Origin: Prevotella sp. P5-108
Lineage (GTDB): Bacteria; Bacteroidota; Bacteroidia; Bacteroidales; Bacteroidaceae
Assembly: GCF_002251385.1 (NCBI RefSeq)
Contig: NZ_NPJJ01000010.1
Coordinates: 1-50,726 of the forward strand
Direction: 5' to 3'
Length of the DNA: 50,726 nt
Under the pieces are notes generated by a model. That model did no database searches, was not told where the DNA came from, and saw nothing but the letters and a program-made list of their open reading frames with translations. Position numbers and translations under genes: made by a program. Below are positions 45,017 through 50,726 of this stretch, in pieces. How positions within the stretch are numbered: the first letter of the stretch is position 1; the number at the start of each line of letters is the position of its first letter.

Positions 45017-46228
45017 TTAGACTGTTTCAAATTTTACTTCATTTATTATCTTTTCAGCCAGGGCGATAGCCTTCTGTGGCGACTCTTCCGTCACTATCAC
45101 ATGTCCCGAACGGCTGAGACTGCTGGTTACCTCCGGTATCTCATCCCCTGCTTTATGATAGATTTCCCATAGATAGACATGAGCATCATTCAAAATCTCG
45201 GTATTCGATATATTCACCAGTTTTCCTGGCCTTGGACAGAAGTAACGGATGCATACTCCCTTTGGCTCTTCCTTTATGCTCAAATCTGGTTCCGATCCCA
45301 ATGCCACATCTATAGCAGCAGCCACCATATCTATTCCCGTACTCAGATGGGTCAGTTCCGTAGAGATAAAATCGCCGCCCAGTCTGGCGCCAATCTCCAT
45401 CAGATATGCCTTGCCATCCATCAGTTTTGCTTCTGCATGACATGCACAGTTGTTTACCCCCAAAGCCTTCACGCCTGCCACAGCTGCTGCTTTTAGAGTT
45501 TCCACCTCTTCCGCCGAAAAGCACGATGGTTGGTTATGCCCCAACTCCACAAAATGCGGAGCACCCGTAGTTTTCTTATCCGTTACCGTCAGCACGTTTA
45601 CCTTACCGTTCCAAACGATAATTTCTATCGAGAACTCAGGACCTTCAATAAACTGCTCCAGCAGAACCGATTTGTCACGGCTCTCATTCAGGGCGACATC
45701 ATATAACCTGCAAAAATTCTCTTTGTTTGTATTCCCTTCATCCCGTCCTGACTTAATTACCTTTGCGATGCCTCTCGAACCAGAGTTCCTGCTCGGCTTC
45801 AAAATTCCATCACCGTCAAGTTTTTGGAACTGCTTCCACGCATCTTCCACACCCTTCGTCAAGACACTCTTTGGCGAAGGCGCACCGCCCTTCTCAAAAG
45901 CCTCACGCATCAGGTGTTTATTTGTGGCACGGATAGCTTGCTCACGAGTAATGCCCGACAGCCCCAATTCGTCATTGAGTCTGCCCATCACGTTCATAGC
46001 CACTTCCGAACAAGGATGAATCACTCCGTCTATCCGTTCCTCGCGGGCCACCTTCAAGACCTCCTCTTCAGAGGTGATATTCACCACGATAGCCTTGTCG
46101 GCATACTTCAGTCCCTCTGCATTCTGATTGCCATCTGCAGCGATGACAAATATGCCCATGTCTTTGGCCTTTTTTATCACCGGCACTTGTAAGATGCCAG
46201 CTGCCAATACCAATAATCTTTTTTGCAT
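45017..46228 (-). CDS. ATP-grasp ligase-like protein
   Basis: A 403-residue protein with the start MQKRLLVLAAGILQVPVIKK at 46228, in preference to an in-frame Met four codons earlier. The pre-ATP domain is at the N-terminus (IAADGNQNAEGLKYADKAIV). The grasp domain follows, with ILKPSRNSGSRGIAKV, LLEQFIEGPEFSIEII, and metal/ATP residues in HAEAKLMDGKAYLMEIGARLGGD. It is like carbamoyl-phosphate- or D-ala-type ligases. In a glycan cluster it probably attaches an amino acid or another carboxylate to a sugar. The substrate is not known. It sits between the sugar-phosphate transferase and a glycosyltransferase. Confidence 0.85.
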   Translation of the reverse strand: MQKRLLVLAAGILQVPVIKKAKDMGIFVIAADGNQNAEGLKYADKAIVVNITSEEEVLKVAREERIDGVIHPCSEVAMNVMGRLNDELGLSGITREQAIRATNKHLMREAFEKGGAPSPKSVLTKGVEDAWKQFQKLDGDGILKPSRNSGSRGIAKVIKSGRDEGNTNKENFCRLYDVALNESRDKSVLLEQFIEGPEFSIEIIVWNGKVNVLTVTDKKTTGAPHFVELGHNQPSCFSAEEVETLKAAAVAGVKALGVNNCACHAEAKLMDGKAYLMEIGARLGGDFISTELTHLSTGIDMVAAAIDVALGSEPDLSIKEEPKGVCIRYFCPRPGKLVNISNTEILNDAHVYLWEIYHKAGDEIPEVTSSLSRSGHVIVTEESPQKAIALAEKIINEVKFETV

Positions 46229-46243
46229 TGTTTTATACAAATC

Positions 46244-46831
46244 CTATGCTCTATAAACATCTTTGTGTGACAATACTGTCTTAAAAGTCAACCACAAAAC
46301 TTTAATGTCGAAGAAGAAGTTCAAGTGCTTTACATAGTAAATGTCTGCCTGAAGTTTTTCTTTTGTTCCTACTGAATTGCGGTTAATTGCTTGGTTCCAA
46401 CCTGTAATACCAGGTCTAACTGTAAGTATCACTCTTTCTTCTGGAGTATAATGTTCCAAATAGAACGCGGAATCTGGTCTTGGACCTATCAATGCCATGT
46501 CACCTATAAGCACATTTAATAATTGCGGTATCTCGTCAAGACTTGTTTTGCGAAGAAATTTACCGACTTTAGTCACTCGTGGATCATCTGCTGCATTATA
46601 TGTGCTTCCATCTTCCATACGGAGATCCGGAGCATTAACTATCATTGAACGAAACTTAAACATCTTAAAGATTCGCCCATTCTTGCCTATACGAGAAGCC
46701 ATATGGAACAAAGGACCACCATCATCACACTTAATGGCAATCCATACAACAATACACAGAAGTAATACAAAAGGAAAAGCACAAAGGGCAATTATAAAAT
46801 CAATTACCCTTTTCATACATTTTTTATACAT
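46244..46831 (-). CDS. Bacterial sugar-phosphate transferase (initiating, WbaP/PglC-like)
   Basis: A membrane enzyme that places the first sugar-1-phosphate on undecaprenyl phosphate to start a repeat unit. From MYKKCMKRVIDF at 46831 it is 195 residues, the small PglC-like size. One hydrophobic segment (FIIALCAFPFVLLLCIVVWI) is followed by the family motifs FKMFKFRSM, LRKTSLDEIPQLLNVLIGDM, GPRPD and RPGITGWNQA. Longer starts up to 46876 would overlap the epimerase. It is ahead of the ATP-grasp gene by about 15 bases. Confidence 0.92.
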   Translation of the reverse strand: MYKKCMKRVIDFIIALCAFPFVLLLCIVVWIAIKCDDGGPLFHMASRIGKNGRIFKMFKFRSMIVNAPDLRMEDGSTYNAADDPRVTKVGKFLRKTSLDEIPQLLNVLIGDMALIGPRPDSAFYLEHYTPEERVILTVRPGITGWNQAINRNSVGTKEKLQADIYYVKHLNFFFDIKVLWLTFKTVLSHKDVYRA

Positions 46832-46856
46832 AGTTGAATTTATATGTTGATAGAGT

Positions 46857-47864
46857 TTAGTACTTGAACAAATCACGATAGAGATTATTATCCCAATCTT
46901 TCTTAAAATCCTCCATCATTTGACGGAACGTTTTGAACTGAGGCTCAAATCCAAAATCTCTTTTGGCCTTGTCCATAGAGAAAAGATACGATGTTGTGTT
47001 GTTGGGTATCTCTGGCTTATATATGATCTTTGAGCGGCGTCCGTCTGCAGGTCCAAATACATCTCTCATCACCTCTGCCTGTTCCTGCAAAGTCACACCA
47101 CCACCTGCCGTCATATTATACAGGCCATAAGTGTTCTCACTCTTTATGGCGAGATAGAATGCATGGGCAATGTCTTTTACATAGCCAACATCACGAATCA
47201 TCTTGGCATTACCAAACACCGTAATGTCTTCCGCTTTCTCCGCTTTCTCCATGAAAATCTGAAAACCAGATTTCTTCATCTCTCCATTCACATAAAGGCT
47301 CATGTGTGGAGTAACACCAAACACTGTCGGGAAACGGAACACGGCATTCTTCATTCCATGTTGTTGATTGTAATACTCCATCACATCGTTAGCAGCATTC
47401 TTTGAAATAGTATAAACAGAATGGTCACCAGTAAAGAAGAAATTACGTGGTTCTTCTTCTGTCAATCTACGCTCTCCGCTCCATGCGCCACGCACATCGC
47501 CATACGAACAAGTTGAAATAACACGTTTAATGCCGTTCTTTCGACAGTACTCCAAACAATTGATTGTTCCGATGGTGTTAATGCGAAAATAGTCAGCAGC
47601 ATTTTCATCCTCATCAAGGTTTACAGGTGCATTGGCAGGAAGTAAGCCAGCCAACAAAATTACGCCTTCCACATCTTTTTTTGGCAATTGCTCAAAATCC
47701 TCTTCTCTATCAAGATCGAGATTAACATACTTTACCCCCAAAGCATCATAATGCTCTTTGAAGCGATTTTTTCGACCTGTCACTAATACATCACATCCTT
47801 GATTAACGAGTTCTGTTACTGTATGAACACCGATAAAACTTGTTGCTCCTATTACAATTATCAT
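46857..47864 (-). CDS. NAD-dependent epimerase/dehydratase
   Basis: An extended short-chain dehydrogenase of 335 residues that modifies a nucleotide sugar. The NAD site is IVIGATSFIGVHTVTELV. The catalytic triad is represented by STCSYGD with YTISKNAAND (YxxxK). GGGVTLQEQAEVM and FGFEPQFKTFRQMM close the C-terminus. It is followed by the sugar-phosphate transferase and preceded by a 145-bp gap with no clear promoter box. Confidence 0.9.
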   Translation of the reverse strand: MIIVIGATSFIGVHTVTELVNQGCDVLVTGRKNRFKEHYDALGVKYVNLDLDREEDFEQLPKKDVEGVILLAGLLPANAPVNLDEDENAADYFRINTIGTINCLEYCRKNGIKRVISTCSYGDVRGAWSGERRLTEEEPRNFFFTGDHSVYTISKNAANDVMEYYNQQHGMKNAVFRFPTVFGVTPHMSLYVNGEMKKSGFQIFMEKAEKAEDITVFGNAKMIRDVGYVKDIAHAFYLAIKSENTYGLYNMTAGGGVTLQEQAEVMRDVFGPADGRRSKIIYKPEIPNNTTSYLFSMDKAKRDFGFEPQFKTFRQMMEDFKKDWDNNLYRDLFKY

Positions 47865-48009
47865 ATTCTTATTATTTATTAGTTATTTATTTTTAATGTC
47901 AAGCACCATCTACAAATGGAAAAAGCGCCTTAATAATTCTATATAAAATGTAAACTACAGGATTGAACAAAATCCATAATTCATAAGAAATAATTTTGAT
48001 TGCTTACCG

Positions 48010-49188
48010 TCAAATTGTATATACGAAATCTGGTTTTCCACACTTTCCTAATACCCATTCGTACAGACGATATGTCTTTTTAGCCACACTTTCAGCGGAA
48101 TATCTATTAACAATGCTCTTACGTGACATTTGGCCTAACTTGTGACGTTCTTCATCCGTAAGAGACATGGCTTCTATCAATGTATTGACAAGGTTTTCTA
48201 CTGACAAATCTATCCACCATCCACATTTATCCTCATTCAAACAACTCCAAGGAGCATTCTTTGTTGTAATTACAGGACACTCACACATCATGGCTTCCGC
48301 TACCACATTGCCAAAATTCTCATTGAGAGTTGGAAGGATGAAAAGATTTGAGTCTTGATATTTACGCATTTTAGCCTCTCCTGTAACAGGACCAATGAAC
48401 TTTATACTTTCTGACAATCCCAAACCGTTAACCTTCGCTTTGAGCGTATCTATATAGTCTTTAGGATCACTATTACCTGCTATGTGCAACTCCCACTGAT
48501 TCGTAAGGTTGGTGTCAAGTTGCCTCCATGCGTCAATCAGATATTCGATACCTTTAATGGGATTAATGCGAGAAAGGAACAACAGCACTTTTTTCTCACC
48601 ATGATTATGCACTACCTCCTTAGGAAAAGCATCCAGTTCTATACCATTTGGTATAATTGCCACAGGCACTTTACTTCCAAGTGTGCGAATGCTATCACGC
48701 TCTTGCTCAGAAGTTGCAATAATACACGCAGCATTGTCAACTATTCTTTTCCCATACAAATGCCACGCAATCTGTTTCTTTATTTTTTTTATCTTATCAT
48801 AGTTTATTCGTGCAATCTCTGTGTCTCCACGAGGGTTTATCACATAGGGAATATTATGTCTCAAACCATATTTAGCAACATACAAGTTACATGGCATCCA
48901 CACTCCATGGAAATGAATAATATCGGGTAAATCTTTGCATCCAGAAAGATAATTTTTCAAAGGTATCGCAAAAGAATGTTCAAACTTGCTCTTGGGGTCA
49001 GGTATGTTTATCATTTCAACACCCTCCTCTATCAACTTGTCTTCCCATGGCTTGCTTGACTCCTGAACAACAAAACTCATTTGAGCCCCCTCACGCTGTG
49101 TTCCTATGCACTGGATTGGTATGCTATATGTGGGTCCCCCGAACTTTGGGTCGAGAGTACCATATAAAAGGAAATGTCGAATTTTCAT
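48010..49188 (-). CDS. Glycosyltransferase family 4
   Basis: A GT-B transferase of 392 residues. The N-terminal acceptor domain has HFHGVWMPCNLYVAKY and YVINPRGDTEIARINYDKIK. The C-terminal donor domain has VLLFLSRINPIKGIEYLIDA, KFIGPVTGEAKMRKYQDS and the E-x7-E motif in FGNVVAEAMMCECPVITT. It overlaps the upstream gene by one base (the stop and start share a base), so they are coupled. Sugar and linkage unknown. Confidence 0.9.
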   Translation of the reverse strand: MKIRHFLLYGTLDPKFGGPTYSIPIQCIGTQREGAQMSFVVQESSKPWEDKLIEEGVEMINIPDPKSKFEHSFAIPLKNYLSGCKDLPDIIHFHGVWMPCNLYVAKYGLRHNIPYVINPRGDTEIARINYDKIKKIKKQIAWHLYGKRIVDNAACIIATSEQERDSIRTLGSKVPVAIIPNGIELDAFPKEVVHNHGEKKVLLFLSRINPIKGIEYLIDAWRQLDTNLTNQWELHIAGNSDPKDYIDTLKAKVNGLGLSESIKFIGPVTGEAKMRKYQDSNLFILPTLNENFGNVVAEAMMCECPVITTKNAPWSCLNEDKCGWWIDLSVENLVNTLIEAMSLTDEERHKLGQMSRKSIVNRYSAESVAKKTYRLYEWVLGKCGKPDFVYTI

Positions 49189-50291
49189 TACGCAAACAAA
49201 GGTTTTAAGGCTTCTACAAATTTCTGTTTTTCAATAGAGATGTTATAATCCTTTAAGAAGGCAGGGATATTGCCTGTATATTCATCATAGTTAGAGATGA
49301 TTTTCTGAACAGTATCAGCAAATGCCTTTTCGTCTTCAAAATCAAACATGCCGCCTATATTATATGAGAGAACAACCTTTTCCAGGAAGGGTTGCTTTGA
49401 AGAAATAACCGGCATACCTATAGCGGTGTATTCATAAAGTTTATTGGGAGAGCAGTAAATATTGTTGTATGTATTAAAAGGATAAGTAATGATACCGACC
49501 TTACATTCCTTGAGCTTCTCCATCATATCCTTATTAGCCATACGACCAGTAAAGAGAACTCTATCAAAGAGACCTTCTTGCTTAGCAATTCCTTCAAGCA
49601 ATTCACGATCACCTGGACCACCATCTGGACCACCACCTATAATCATAAGTTTATAGTTAGAAGGAAGATGTTTAAGCGACTTAATGAAGAATGACAGTTT
49701 TCTTGATTCTGTAACAACGCCTTGATAAACAATCCAATCGAAATCATTCTTTACGGTTCCAGCTGCTTGCTTATATTTGTAATCCGCGATATTCAGTACG
49801 TTGAGTGTGTTTGTCAGACCATAGACATCTTTCATAACCTGCTCGCGCTCAGCATTGGCGGCTATCACACGATAAGCATCTTTTGCCCATCGCTTCTCTG
49901 CCCATATAAATAACTTTTCGCGTAATGTATATTTCTGACCTTCCGCTTTAATCAAGAGTTCATGGGCATCATATACGAAAGTTCCTTTAATGGATTTCAC
50001 CACTGGTGCTAATAGAATCGAATAATAGTCATGCAAATAGAAAATCGTATTATTTACATCTGCAGATTTAATTATTCGCTTTGCATTAGCACGGAACTGC
50101 ATGTAGTTTCTAAGTCCAAGAGGCTTCAATTTCGTTTGGTGCTGAATAATCCCTTCTATAGGAAAATCTATCATTCCGCAACTCACAAGGTGTATCTCTA
50201 TATCACCAAAAGACTTGAGAAAATCTATACTTCTTTGAACACGACCATCCGTGTTTATTTCTCCATAGAGAAAAAGGTATACTTTTTTCAT
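49188..50291 (-). CDS. Glycosyltransferase family 4
   Basis: A 367-residue GT-B transferase. YLHDYYSILLAPVVKSIKGT and YDAHELLIKAEGQKY are seen in the acceptor part, and DWIVYQGVVTESRKLSFFIK, LFTGRMANKDMMEKLKEC and NKLYEYTAIGMPVISSKQ in the donor part. It overlaps the partial upstream gene by 4 bases (ATGA), so the two are coupled. Donor sugar unknown. Confidence 0.88.
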   Translation of the reverse strand: MKKVYLFLYGEINTDGRVQRSIDFLKSFGDIEIHLVSCGMIDFPIEGIIQHQTKLKPLGLRNYMQFRANAKRIIKSADVNNTIFYLHDYYSILLAPVVKSIKGTFVYDAHELLIKAEGQKYTLREKLFIWAEKRWAKDAYRVIAANAEREQVMKDVYGLTNTLNVLNIADYKYKQAAGTVKNDFDWIVYQGVVTESRKLSFFIKSLKHLPSNYKLMIIGGGPDGGPGDRELLEGIAKQEGLFDRVLFTGRMANKDMMEKLKECKVGIITYPFNTYNNIYCSPNKLYEYTAIGMPVISSKQPFLEKVVLSYNIGGMFDFEDEKAFADTVQKIISNYDEYTGNIPAFLKDYNISIEKQKFVEALKPLFA

Positions 50292-50726
50292 AATTGCTTT
50301 TTTAGTTTCAAATAAATATTCAGTGCTATTAATGATACTGAGCCACTAATAAGAGTTGACAAGTAGGAAGACCCACCTCCACGGCCCAATGTTAAGACAA
50401 AGACAATCATATAGATTGAATAAAAAGTAAGAGTTTTATTTTTCAACATATATCTAATAAGAAATAAAGCCACAAATCCTATAATCAATGCTTCAACCCA
50501 ATAATATTCCCCAAAATACATAAATGATTCACCTAATACGGAAGGAAGTGCTGATGAGAAATTAGCATCTCCAAAGGATTTTCCTGTTACCGCATAAGTA
50601 AAAGCGTCACCTTGGAGCGTAGGTTTTCCTGGAAATAGAAACGAAGGAATTGGCAAAAATATTAACCATAAAATGAATGTTAATGGCGTTTGGTTCTGCA
50701 AAGCAGTAGAATACAAACATATATCA
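50288..50726 (-). CDS. C-terminal part of a polytopic protein, probable O-antigen polymerase (Wzy-like)
   Basis: Only the last 146 or so codons lie in the window; the frame has no stop up to the right edge. Four or five hydrophobic segments are visible (for example FILWLIFLPIPSFLFP, WVEALIIGFVALFLIRYML, FYSIYMIVFVLTLG, YLSTLISGSVSLIALNIYL). A periplasmic loop holds GDANFSSALPSVLGESFMYFGEYYW. Such segments and its place among glycosyltransferases suit a repeat-unit polymerase. The motif alone does not prove it. Confidence 0.75.
   Translation of the reverse strand, partial: DICLYSTALQNQTPLTFILWLIFLPIPSFLFPGKPTLQGDAFTYAVTGKSFGDANFSSALPSVLGESFMYFGEYYWVEALIIGFVALFLIRYMLKNKTLTFYSIYMIVFVLTLGRGGGSSYLSTLISGSVSLIALNIYLKLKKQL

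Overview
This is a Bacteroidales chromosome segment, most likely from a gut Prevotella/Segatella. The signs are promoters of the Bacteroidetes type (TTTG or TTG, about 20 bases, then TAnnTTTG), Bacteroidetes-restricted families (DUF5103, DUF4421, DUF4835, DUF3127, DUF1460, M49 dipeptidyl peptidase III), the dnaN-exonuclease-DUF4835-recN gene order, and dense short intergenic repeats. The species call is inference; no rRNA gene lies inside the window.

Layout. Positions 1-102 hold an outward (minus) promoter and leader that looks like the start of an rRNA operon. Positions 299-8835 are housekeeping: a class A penicillin-binding protein (minus), pyrB-pyrI-glyA (plus), upp (minus) and pckA (plus). 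Positions 9094-9322 look like a stand-alone structured non-coding RNA with its own promoter and terminator. Then come a DUF5103 lipoprotein-like exported protein, a reverse rubrerythrin, and the minus-strand block hisS/purA/Fur-like/AlkD-like/dipeptidyl peptidase III. An AraC-type regulator and recQ are divergent at 17.7 kb. Positions 19690-29560 hold a secreted phosphodiesterase, a zinc-ribbon membrane protein, a GH25 lysozyme, an M28 peptidase, an ABC-F protein, engB, and a plus-strand trio (Gfo/Idh oxidoreductase, DUF4421, DUF1460). Positions 29550-30311 carry a two-domain gene with an in-frame TAG plus the tail of a lost paralogue. tRNA-Arg(TCT) follows. A minus-strand operon (dnaN, DnaQ-type exonuclease, DUF4835, recN, catalytically dead trypsin-like/TPR protein) reads away from a divergent DUF3127 gene whose C-terminus imitates an SSB tail.

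Positions 37.5-39.0 kb are a gene-free mosaic of repeats. From 39.4 kb to the right edge lies a surface-polysaccharide cluster, all minus strand: a nucleotidyltransferase, a DegT aminotransferase, glycosyltransferases, an ATP-grasp enzyme, a sugar-phosphate transferase, an epimerase and the end of a Wzy-like membrane protein. A plus-strand AAA/DUF4143 ATPase, preceded by three exact 33-bp tandem repeats, is inserted in it.

The strongest candidates for something undescribed are the structured RNA near 9.2 kb, the repeat-controlled ATPase at 42.2 kb, the repeat mosaic at 37.5-39 kb, and the interrupted tandem-domain gene at 29.6-30.3 kb.
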